From an uncultured Clostridia bacterium (lineage in GTDB: Bacteria; Bacillota; Clostridia; Lachnospirales; Lachnospiraceae), in contig CANDNA010000021.1 in NCBI GenBank assembly GCA_947385955.1, forward strand, positions 1 through 59,637: 59,637 bases of DNA. Direction: 5' to 3'. Made by a program: the position numbers and the translations under genes. Within the stretch, counting starts at the first letter, position 1; every line of letters begins with the position of its first letter. The notes under the pieces are model-generated. The model saw only the letters and a program-made list of their open reading frames with translations, was not told where the DNA came from and searched no databases. Of the stretch, positions 43,496 through 51,900 are shown piece after piece.

Positions 43496-45910
43496 ATGGC
43501 AATACCTTACAATCACAGAGAAATAGAAGAAAAATGGAGAAAGGAATGGGAAGCGCATCCGGTTAACATAGATGACGGAAAGAAACCGAAATACTATTGT
43601 CTGGACATGTTCCCTTATCCTTCCGGAAAAGGGCTGCATGTGGGACATTGGAGAGGGTATGTGATTTCCGATGTCTGGAGCCGTTACAAGATGCTGAACG
43701 GGGGACACTATATTATTCATCCGATGGGATGGGATGCATTCGGGCTTCCGGCAGAGAATTTTGCCATTAAGATGGGAGTGCATCCGGCAAAGTCCACGGC
43801 AGAGAATATTGCGAATATCAAATCGCAGATCAATCAGATTGCAGCTTTGTATGACTGGGATATGGAAGTCAATACCACGGATCCGGAATTTTACAGATGG
43901 ACCCAGTGGATTTTTGTAAAGATGTTTCAGGAAGGTCTTGCCTATGAAAAAGAGATGCCGATCAACTGGTGTCCTTCCTGTAAGACCGGCCTTGCCAATG
44001 AAGAGGTGGTGAACGGCAAGTGTGAACGCTGCAATTCGGATGTGACCAAAAAGAATCTGAAGCAGTGGATGCTGAAAATCACGAAATATGCCGACCGGCT
44101 GCTGGCGGATCTGGACAAACTGGACTGGCCGGAAAAAGTAAAGAAAATGCAGGCGGACTGGATCGGCAAATCCTACGGTGCGGAAGTGGATTTCCCGGTA
44201 GAGGGAAAAGAGGAGAAAATTACAGTATATACCACCAGGCCGGATACGCTGTATGGAGCTACCTTTATGGTATTGGCGCCGGAGCATGCGATGGCGGCCG
44301 CTCTGTCAGTGCCGGAGACAAAGGATGCGGTGGAGCGGTATATCTACGAGGCTTCCCTGAAATCCAATGTGGACAGACTGCAGGACAAGGAAAAAACAGG
44401 CGTGTTTACCGGCAGCTATGCCATCAATCCGTTAAACGGCGCCAGAGTACCCATCTGGCTGTCGGATTATGTACTGGCTGACTATGGTACAGGGGCCATT
44501 ATGTGTGTGCCTGCCCATGATGACAGAGATTTTGAGTTTGCAAAGAAATTTCAGATCCCTATTGTACAGGTGATTGCCAAAGACGGAAAAGAAATCGAGA
44601 ATATGACAGAGGCGTATACGGAAGCCAGCGGGGTGATGATCAATTCCGGAGAATGGAACGGGATGGAAAGCGCCGTTTTGAAAAAAGAAGCGCCTGTGAT
44701 GATAGAAAAGCGGGGACTTGGCAGAAAAACGGTAAATTACAAGCTGCGTGACTGGGTATTTTCCAGACAGCGTTACTGGGGTGAGCCGATTCCCATTATA
44801 CATTGTCCCAAATGCGGCTGTGTACCGGTGCCTGAGGAAGAACTGCCTCTGCTGCTTCCGGAAGTGGAATCTTATCAGCCTACAGGTACGGGAGAGTCAC
44901 CGCTGGCCGCGATCGAAGAATGGGTCAATACCACATGCCCTGTCTGTGGCGAACCGGCCAGACGGGAAACCAATACCATGCCCCAGTGGGCAGGCTCTTC
45001 CTGGTATTTCCTGCGTTATGTGGACAATAAAAATGACAAAGAGCTGGTAAGCAGAGAAAAAGCGGACAAATATCTGCCGGTGGATATGTACATCGGTGGT
45101 GTGGAGCATGCGGTACTGCATCTTCTCTATTCCAGATTTTATACGAAATTTCTCCACGATATCGGTGTCATAGATTTTGACGAACCTTTTGTAAAACTGT
45201 TCAATCAGGGGATGATCACCGGTAAGAACGGCGTCAAGATGGCAAAATCCAAAGGGAATGTGGTATCTCCCGATGATCTGGTGCGGGATTACGGCTGTGA
45301 CTCCCTGCGGATTTATGAGCTGTTTGTAGGTCCTCCGGAACTGGATTCCGAGTGGGATGACAGGGGGATTGACGGGGTATACCGTTTCCTGACAAGGCTG
45401 TGGAAGCTGGTGCTGGATCATAAAGATACACAGACAAAGGCATCTAAGGAAATGCTGAAAGTCCGGAACCGGATGATTCACGACATTACCCAGCGTCTGG
45501 AGAATTTCAGTTTAAATACGGTGATTTCCGGCTTTATGGAATATAACAATAAAATGATCGAGATGGCCAGAACAGAGGGCATTGACCGGGAAACATTAAA
45601 GACGGTTGTGGTGCTGCTGGCGCCGTTTGCACCGCACATCAGTGAGGAGCTTTGGAGAGCGCTGGGAGAAGAAACTTCCGTATTCCATGCCACATGGCCT
45701 GAAGCAGACAAAGAAGCTATGGCAGATACGGAAAAGGAAGTGGCTGTGCAGATCAACGGAAAAACAAGAGCGGTTATCAGAATACCGGCTGACAGTACCA
45801 GAGAAGAAGCCATTGCCGCAGGCAAAGAGGCTTTGGGGAACAGGCTGAGCGGCAATGTGGTCAAAGAGGTTTATGTGCCGGGAAGAATCATCAATATTGT
45901 GATGAAGTAG
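43496..45910 (+). CDS. leuS: Leucyl-tRNA synthetase
   Basis: An 804-residue class I synthetase. The HIGH box reads GLHVGHWRGY after FPYPSGK, a CP1 editing domain (about 220-400, TTRPDTLYGATFMVLAPEHA) is present, the zinc-type Cys pairs (CPKCGC, CPVCGE) and the MPQWAGSSWYFLRY block follow, and the KMSKS box is KMAKSKGN. The anticodon-binding and C-terminal domains are complete (GKTRAVIRIPADS). GGAGGAATGGAAA precedes the ATG. Confidence 0.98.
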   Translation: MAIPYNHREIEEKWRKEWEAHPVNIDDGKKPKYYCLDMFPYPSGKGLHVGHWRGYVISDVWSRYKMLNGGHYIIHPMGWDAFGLPAENFAIKMGVHPAKSTAENIANIKSQINQIAALYDWDMEVNTTDPEFYRWTQWIFVKMFQEGLAYEKEMPINWCPSCKTGLANEEVVNGKCERCNSDVTKKNLKQWMLKITKYADRLLADLDKLDWPEKVKKMQADWIGKSYGAEVDFPVEGKEEKITVYTTRPDTLYGATFMVLAPEHAMAAALSVPETKDAVERYIYEASLKSNVDRLQDKEKTGVFTGSYAINPLNGARVPIWLSDYVLADYGTGAIMCVPAHDDRDFEFAKKFQIPIVQVIAKDGKEIENMTEAYTEASGVMINSGEWNGMESAVLKKEAPVMIEKRGLGRKTVNYKLRDWVFSRQRYWGEPIPIIHCPKCGCVPVPEEELPLLLPEVESYQPTGTGESPLAAIEEWVNTTCPVCGEPARRETNTMPQWAGSSWYFLRYVDNKNDKELVSREKADKYLPVDMYIGGVEHAVLHLLYSRFYTKFLHDIGVIDFDEPFVKLFNQGMITGKNGVKMAKSKGNVVSPDDLVRDYGCDSLRIYELFVGPPELDSEWDDRGIDGVYRFLTRLWKLVLDHKDTQTKASKEMLKVRNRMIHDITQRLENFSLNTVISGFMEYNNKMIEMARTEGIDRETLKTVVVLLAPFAPHISEELWRALGEETSVFHATWPEADKEAMADTEKEVAVQINGKTRAVIRIPADSTREEAIAAGKEALGNRLSGNVVKEVYVPGRIINIVMK

Positions 45911-45930
45911 AGATATGGGAGAGGGGAGCA

Positions 45931-46584
45931 ATGAGGAATGGCAAAGAGGTTATTTTACTGGTGGAAGGCAATGCGGATGTCCTGAATGCCGAGAAGGCTT
46001 TGCTGGAAGAAAACCATTATGAGATCATAACAGCCGAGGATGGTAAGGCGGCTCTGGATTATGTAAAAGACGATCCCTATGATATTGATCTGGTGCTCTC
46101 TGCACTGGATATTCCGGTGATCAGTGGGCTGGAAATGCTGAAACTTCTGAAGCTGTCGCAGCGTATGAAAGATGTTCCTGTGGTGATTATCATGCCGATG
46201 GAACGGGAGGAAGAACAGACAGAGGTTATGGACAATGGAGCGGAGGATATTATTCTGTATCCTTTTGACAGCAGGGTAGTCGTAAACCGGGTCCATAATA
46301 TACTGGTATCCAGAAAACATCCGGGCTGCGTGAATATGATGGAAGAACTTGCTGCCAGGGAGCTGAACCAGTGCATTGACAGCCTGGGTATCTGCAAATG
46401 CAGGCAATGCAGGAAAGATGTGCTTACACTGGCTCTGAACCGTTTAAAGCCCCGCTATGTTTCCTCCGAGAAAGGTAAGCTCTTGTCGGCGCTGGATCAG
46501 ATGTCCTATGACCATATGCCGGAATTGCTCCGGGCGTTGACGGAAGGTGCAGAGATTGTAAAAAAGAATCCAAGACATTTATGA
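45931..46584 (+). CDS. Pseudo-receiver + ComFB-domain fusion protein
   Basis: The 217-residue product joins two domains. Residues about 5-122 have the receiver fold (VILLVEGNADVLNAEKALL, IITAEDGKAALDYV), but the acidic pair reads EG, the phospho-acceptor Asp is Ala (DLVLSALDIPVISG) and the lysine before PF is Tyr, so it cannot be phosphorylated. Residues about 130-217 match ComFB (NMMEELAARELNQCIDSLG, CKCRQCRKDVLTLALNRLKP, ending KKNPRH), a family whose cyanobacterial members bind cyclic di-nucleotides. GGGAGAGGGGAG precedes the ATG, 20 bases after leuS. Confidence 0.85.
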   Translation: MRNGKEVILLVEGNADVLNAEKALLEENHYEIITAEDGKAALDYVKDDPYDIDLVLSALDIPVISGLEMLKLLKLSQRMKDVPVVIIMPMEREEEQTEVMDNGAEDIILYPFDSRVVVNRVHNILVSRKHPGCVNMMEELAARELNQCIDSLGICKCRQCRKDVLTLALNRLKPRYVSSEKGKLLSALDQMSYDHMPELLRALTEGAEIVKKNPRHL

Positions 46585-46596
46585 TGATACCAACGT

Positions 46597-46630
46597 AAAA
46601 AAAGCAGAAAAGGGGACTTTTCTGCTTTTT
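46597..46630. terminator. Bidirectional terminator between converging genes
   Basis: AAAAAGCAGAAAAG (46599-46612) pairs perfectly with CTTTTCTGCTTTTT (46617-46630) around GGGA. A and T flanks make it usable on both strands; the minus-strand gene ends right at its edge. Confidence 0.9.
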
Positions 46631-46906
46631 CTAGCTTTTCTGACGCATGAGTCTGGCGATTTTATCCATGCGGGCGATTTCCTCTTCGGTGCTGTGCTTT
46701 TTGACAACTGAGATAATCAGATCCATTTCTTCTTTGGAAAAGGAGATCGAATTGTCCTTTCCACGTTTGGAAAGTGTCATAAGAAAGGGCAGCAGTTCTT
46801 TCGGTGAAAGTTTATTCCCTTCAAACACCATCATCTGCAGAAAATCAAGTTTGGCCCTGTCGATGCCTGTCAGGGCGGGATCTTTCATCCATTCGGGTTC
46901 ATTCAT
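46631..46906 (-). CDS. Small conserved protein of unknown function
   Basis: A 91-residue helical, charged protein (DRAKLDFLQMMVFEGNKLS, PKELLPFLMTLSKRGKDNSI, FSKEEMDLIISVVKKHSTEE). No family name recognised. It overlaps the end of the upstream gene by 8 bases with GGAGG inside that gene, so the two are translationally coupled and probably functional partners. Confidence 0.75.
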   Translation of the reverse strand: MNEPEWMKDPALTGIDRAKLDFLQMMVFEGNKLSPKELLPFLMTLSKRGKDNSISFSKEEMDLIISVVKKHSTEEEIARMDKIARLMRQKS

Positions 46907-47390
46907 GGCTCATTCCTCCTTTTAACAGTTCCATGATTGCCTGCTGTTCCGGGCCCAGCATAGACAACAGCGTGTCGATATCCGGCATTTGCATGCCTTT
47001 TCCATCAGGATGGCCGTCCTCCGGGGCGGAGTCCGACATGGCCTGCACCATTTCCATCATTTCCATCATGCTCCGAAGGTTTTCCATTGAGGCCATAAGC
47101 TGTTCAAACTGCTGCAGCTTTTTTTTCTGAGCTTCAGTGCAATAGGGCATCAGGGCAGGCAGGACGTTCCGGATATCCTGTTCCTGCTGCTGCGTGTTGC
47201 CCAACAGACAGTGGGAATGGGTTTCAAAATAGGAAATGGTATATTGCAGTTCCTGATATTTTATATAAATGGCAAGATATTTCTGCATGGAACGGTCAAA
47301 ACATGGCAGGAGAGTTTTCATAATCTGTATCTGATTTGTGGTGAACAGCATATCGAACGCCGCTACATTGTCCTGCTCTTTTTCGTCCAT
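46899..47390 (-). CDS. Helical conserved protein of unknown function
   Basis: A 163-residue, mainly helical protein (FTTNQIQIMKTLLPCFDRSM, KYLAIYIKYQELQYTISYFE) with a Met-rich central helix (MASMENLRSMMEMMEMVQAM) and a C-terminal LLSMLGPEQQAIMELLKGG segment. No signal peptide and no known domain. A helical filament or complex component is possible. It is first in a two-gene minus-strand unit. Confidence 0.75.
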   Translation of the reverse strand: MDEKEQDNVAAFDMLFTTNQIQIMKTLLPCFDRSMQKYLAIYIKYQELQYTISYFETHSHCLLGNTQQQEQDIRNVLPALMPYCTEAQKKKLQQFEQLMASMENLRSMMEMMEMVQAMSDSAPEDGHPDGKGMQMPDIDTLLSMLGPEQQAIMELLKGGMSHE

Positions 47391-47413
47391 AGGAATATCT
47401 CTCCATTGTTATT

Positions 47414-47457
47414 ATTCATGACAATAGAAAGTTCGCACAGCGTGCTTTCTATTGTTA
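47414..47457 (+). repeat. Dispersed palindromic element, copy 2
   Basis: ATTCATG followed by ACAATAGAAAG (47421-47431), GC-rich centre, and CTTTCTATTGT (47445-47455). Arms perfect over 11 bp. Compared with copy 3 the centre differs at a few positions while pairing is kept. It lies upstream of the 47390 gene start, not at a gene end, so a plain terminator role is unlikely. Confidence 0.85.
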
Positions 47458-47492
47458 AGACTTATGCCGCAGGGGCAGAAGATATGCGGAAA

Positions 47493-47518
47493 AAAGGGGC
47501 AGCGGATGCCGCCCCTTT
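47493..47518 (-). terminator. Terminator of the Cys/Gly-rich gene (minus strand)
   Basis: On the minus strand AAAGGGGCGGC, a GGATGC-type loop region and the complementary arm are followed by six T. Position about 97 bases past the stop of the 47863-47615 gene. Confidence 0.8.
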
Positions 47519-47614
47519 CCATGTTTGACAGGAAACAGTTCCGGCTTTCCTGCATCGGACTATAACTGTCCATAGGATCCAGAACGGCTCTTTTTGAAGA
47601 ATTGATCAGACAGA

Positions 47615-47863
47615 TCAGCAGCAGCAGAGCAGAATCAGGATCCAGAGAATGTTGCTGTTACATCCGCATCCGCACCCACATCCGTCATTGTTTCCGCCGC
47701 CGCAGATATTGAAGCTGCCGCATCCGCAGTTCATGCCACCGCCGAAGCCGCCGTTGCCGCACAGGCAGAATAAAATGATGATCCAAAGGAAGTTGCCGCA
47801 TCCGCCGCAGTCATTGGAAGGAGCATTGTTGCATCCACAGGAAGTAGCTGTTAAGTCGCTCAT
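47615..47863 (-). CDS. Cys/Gly-rich spore-type small protein (HCB protein 13-like)
   Basis: An 82-residue protein in which Cys and Gly dominate (SCGCNNAPSNDCGGCGNFLW, GCGCGCGCNSNILW) with two short hydrophobic stretches (WIIILFCLCG, ILWILILLCCC). Such products are often annotated as chorion class high-cysteine HCB proteins. Spore localisation is inferred from composition and the sigma-K-like promoter. ATG 47863 has TTTGGAGGCTTTT before it; the TTG at 47875 is part of that site. Confidence 0.75.
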   Translation of the reverse strand: MSDLTATSCGCNNAPSNDCGGCGNFLWIIILFCLCGNGGFGGGMNCGCGSFNICGGGNNDGCGCGCGCNSNILWILILLCCC

Positions 47864-47891
47864 AAAAGCCTCCAAAAGTTTATTTATGGTT

Positions 47892-47918
47892 TATACTATG
47901 TGCAGGGGCTTGCCTTGT
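47892..47918 (-). promoter_or_regulatory. Candidate sigma-K promoter of the Cys/Gly-rich gene
   Basis: On the minus strand CATAGTATA (47892-47900) fits the sigma-K -10 consensus CATANNNTA exactly, and an AC (47917-47918) lies 16 bases upstream where the short -35 is expected. The start codon is 29 bases downstream. Confidence 0.6.
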
Positions 47919-47978
47919 TTCTGGAAAAAAAGAAAAAATTTCCCTATCGTGCAAAAGTACTAATTGTTGACAAAGGGC

Positions 47979-48006
47979 TTGCATTTCTCACAAGATATTG
48001 TAAAAT
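47979..48006 (+). promoter_or_regulatory. Sigma-A promoter of the sortase/surface-protein genes
   Basis: TTGCAT (47979-47984) and TAAAAT (48001-48006) with 16-base spacing, about 58 bases before the sortase start. A perfect TTGACA at 47967-47972 has no matching -10. Confidence 0.55.
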
Positions 48007-48063
48007 ATAGAATATATGGAATAAAGGATACTGGAAAATAATGTGCAGGAGGAGATGCGCAGA

Positions 48064-48930
48064 TTGGCGAAAAAAAGTTTGAAAAAGCTGGCCGCCGAGT
48101 ATCATCTGGAAGAATACGATGAAGAGATGCAGAAAGCCATCCTTCTTCAGCTTAAGCGAAGGGCCGGAAGAAGGAAGCTGATCACACTGTTGTGTACAGT
48201 ACTGGCCATAGGCAGCCTGGGATATTTTACCGGGTATTATTATCTGGCGGACCGGTCAGGGAATCAGTTTGAAGAGCTGTCGGAACTGAAAGACAAAGAG
48301 CCGGTAAACAGGAGACAGACTGCAAAGGCAGCAAAGGAAGAAGAGGTTCCGGAGATACTGGATGAATATAAAAATTTATATATTAAGAACAGAAGTATAA
48401 TAGGATGGCTGAAAATTGACGATACAAATATAAACTATCCTGTGATGCAGTCAAAGGATTCGGAATATTACCTGACACACAACTTTAATCAGGAATATGA
48501 CAGGAATGGTTCTATTTTTATGGATCCGGCCTGTGATGTGCTGAAGCCCAGCACCAATCTGATTCTTTACGGGCATCATATGCGGTCCGGCAATATGTTC
48601 GGAGATCTGGATAAGTATGAATCAAGGGAATATATGGAGGAACATGCCACAATTGAATTTGATACTCTGTATGAAAAGGGCACCTGGAAGGTTATGTATG
48701 TATTCCGGGATAAACTGCGTCAGGATACAGAGATTACCTTTAAGTATTATCAGTTCATTGAAGCCAATTCAGCAGAGGAGTTTGCGTCCAATATGAATGC
48801 AATGGCGCAGATGTCTTTTTATGATACGGGGGTAAAGGCATCTTACGGCGATCAGCTGCTGACATTGTCCACATGTGACAGCAGGGAAGAGGACGGCAGG
48901 TTTGTCGTAGTGGCAAAGCGTGTGGAGTAA
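48064..48930 (+). CDS. srtB: Class B sortase
   Basis: Sortases attach surface proteins to the cell wall. The 289-residue product has a membrane anchor (about 35-60, LITLLCTVLAIGSLGYFTGY), the class B blocks IIGWLKIDDTNINYPVMQ and YYLTHNFNQEYDRNGSIFMD, catalytic H171 in LYGHHMRSGNMFGDL, C271 in LSTCDS and R279 in GRFVVVAKR. Start: TTG 48064 stands 9 bases after GGAGGAG; ATG 48055 would touch that site and GTG 48043 has none. A large protein with an SPQTG sorting motif follows 28 bases later. Confidence 0.93.
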   Translation: MAKKSLKKLAAEYHLEEYDEEMQKAILLQLKRRAGRRKLITLLCTVLAIGSLGYFTGYYYLADRSGNQFEELSELKDKEPVNRRQTAKAAKEEEVPEILDEYKNLYIKNRSIIGWLKIDDTNINYPVMQSKDSEYYLTHNFNQEYDRNGSIFMDPACDVLKPSTNLILYGHHMRSGNMFGDLDKYESREYMEEHATIEFDTLYEKGTWKVMYVFRDKLRQDTEITFKYYQFIEANSAEEFASNMNAMAQMSFYDTGVKASYGDQLLTLSTCDSREEDGRFVVVAKRVE

Positions 48931-48958
48931 GGGCATGTTTCAGAGGAGAGCGAATAAA

Positions 48959-51900
48959 ATGGCAAAGACAGAAAAAAAGAAAAACAGAAAACTGCGCAGG
49001 CGGATACGTCGTACTACGGCAGTTGTTATGCTGATTACGTCGATTATTGTGGCGGCGATCCCGGTGCCTGAAAATGCAGCGGCTCCGCGGGCGGTGGAGA
49101 AAGATCCGGTTACCGGTGAGATTACCAAAGTGGTCAGAAATCCGGAAGAATATGCCTATGATTATAATATTGGCGCTGACGGTCAGGCAACGGCCAGTCC
49201 GTCAGGTGTGGCCATCGGTCAGTATACGGGTACCGATGGCAAGGTATTGGATACGACCAAGCCGGGAGATTATGTTCTGAATTCCGAACTGTTCCCTGGC
49301 TACAAGCTTGACAAGGTGGCTGATCCGGCTGATAAAGGCTATACAGTGCTGGAGGTTAACGGAGGCTGGTCATATCAGTGGCAGTTTGAGTATTATCCCA
49401 ATGGCAGCGGCGCCAATAATATCACCATTTCCAAATACAATGCCACTTATCCTTCTGAGGAAGTCAATCTGCGGAGAAATATCCCTACGGCGTATGCCCA
49501 GTATGATGAAGACGATATTTTAGACTATAAAGATGATCTGAAGAACGGGCCCGATGTGGTTTTGCTGAATCCCACGGACGGAGATTATCAGTTTTTTGAA
49601 AAGTGGTTTAAGACAGAATATGACACTTATGTAAAAGAGTACAATGCTGCTGCGGCTGCAAATCCGCCTTCTTATCCCACCCATTCTTTCAGTATGAAAA
49701 ATTTATCGGATGAAGCGGTATACGAGTATTTTTGCTGCCAGAATTCCACTCCGCCTGCTCTGACAGGAAACAGGTCCAGTCTGAAAGGATGTACGCTTGT
49801 CAGAGTGGAGTTCCCGAAAGATGACGGAAGCCCTTCTGACTGGAAATATATTCCCAGATGGATTCAGGAGGATAACCCTTATCCGGATACCGGTATCCAG
49901 AAGGACAGCAACGGCTTTATCTGTGGTAGTTTTGTGGCTCCTGTATATGCCATCGGCAATGGGGCGTTTACGGATGTAAAGAATGTTAAGACTATTTATC
50001 TGCCGGAATCCCTTAAGTTTATCGGAGATAAGGCATTTGTAGGCTGTTCCAACATGCAGCGGTTTGAAGCCAACAACCTGGCTGCCGTTGGGAATGCGGC
50101 ATTCAAAGGATGTTCCGCACTGGATACTTTTGTGGTGCAGAACCCGATGGAGCGGATTGGTGCGGAAGCGTTTTACAGGACCGGCCTGCAGGAATTTAAT
50201 ATCACTTCCAGTATTTCCCTGATTGGTCCGGGCGCATTTGCCGAGTGCCAGAATCTTTCCAAACTGAGCTTTTCTCCTGGCGTACATACCAGTGCCTGCG
50301 AGATTGGGAAATATGCTTTTTATAATTGTACCGGGTTAAAAGAGATATCCTGGGGAAATAACAGCAGCAATGTAAAGAGTCTGGGGTATGCTGCCTTTGC
50401 CATGCAGGCAGGCGGGGATTCCCTGCAGGAGTTCCAGTTCCCCGAGATTGCCAGCGGAGATGATCTGGGTGATTATTGCCTTGCCGGACGCAGCAATCTG
50501 AAAAAGGTGACAATGCCTTCGGAGCGGTTTGGCAGAAATGCGGATGTGAAACTTCCCAGCGGTCTGTTTATGGATTGTTTCAGTCTGGAGCAGGTGGTTT
50601 TCCCGGATGACGGTTCTTATTCCTGCGGAAGGATTACTTTTGAAGAGGATTTGTTTTATGAAGTGTCCAATCCCGACTTTTATGTCAGGGGGCCGGAACT
50701 GAAAAATGCAGGCAATATCCGTTCGGAAGCGGATCCCCGTATGTCAACGTGGAGTGCGATATCCATTGCTCATGAAGGGAAAACCGGCATTCCTTATGTA
50801 TATAACAGGAACGGTACAGATTATTTTGAAATCTGTCAGGACAATATGATTATGCTGATTGACGGAAACGGAAAACTTTCGTCCTGTTCGTTCCATCCCA
50901 GTATCAGAGAAAATCCGGATAAAAAGAAGAATCTGGCCGGAAATCTGACCATTCCCGCTGAAGTTGCAGGAACACCGGTAAGAGTGGTGGCGAAAGACAG
51001 CTTTGGCGACGGGAATGAACCGAATGATATTAAGAAATATATTAAGAGCCTGACGTTCCCGGATGACGGAGAACTGACTACGATTGAGGACGGGGTATTC
51101 GAAGGCTGTCCCAAGCTGGAGAAAGTCGTAATCGGCAATACGATGAAAGACATCGGAGCCAATGCATTTGCCAACTGCGGTACTGATATTGATGCGCCCA
51201 GCAGTGTGGTACTGGAAGTGGTATTCCATTCTCCCAAAGGAGGCGACTATGCCTCATTTAAGATTGGCCAGGATGCCTTTACCACAGGCGGAGAGCCGAT
51301 GATTTTCAGCGGTGATATTGTAAAAGGGTATGCACCCTTTGAGCATGCCATGAATCCGTCCACAAAGATCACTGAGGATGGGCTTCGTGTCTGCTATAAA
51401 TCGTTAAGTCCGCAGAATCTTATCGTAATGCAGAACAATGCGGAAAACGGAATCGGAGCAACCAATGCACCCACACTGGTGGCATATCCTCACTATGAAG
51501 ATGTGGATACGGACAATGCAGACTATATTGCCTCCATTGAGAAAGCATTTTATGACCAGTACGGAGTTGACCGGTATGATGAGGAGCGGAAAAAGTATAA
51601 TGATGCCATAGCAGCAGGCCAGTCAAAGGAGGATCTGGAAAAGGAAGGCATCTATGGTCCCTGGATTGTGGCAGAGTATGATGCGGACGGCAATAAGATA
51701 AAACCCGGATACTTTGATGATTATCCGTACAGTCTTCTGGATTCCTATGAAAATAACGGCAATCCGGAATATATGAGGCCGTGGAAACAGATTACGGCTC
51801 CCGGTATTGAAATTGTGGAAGCCACTTTGAAAATTGATATTCCGGAAGGAATTACATCGATTGATGCGGCAGATTATTTTGACAATACGCTGTACAACGG

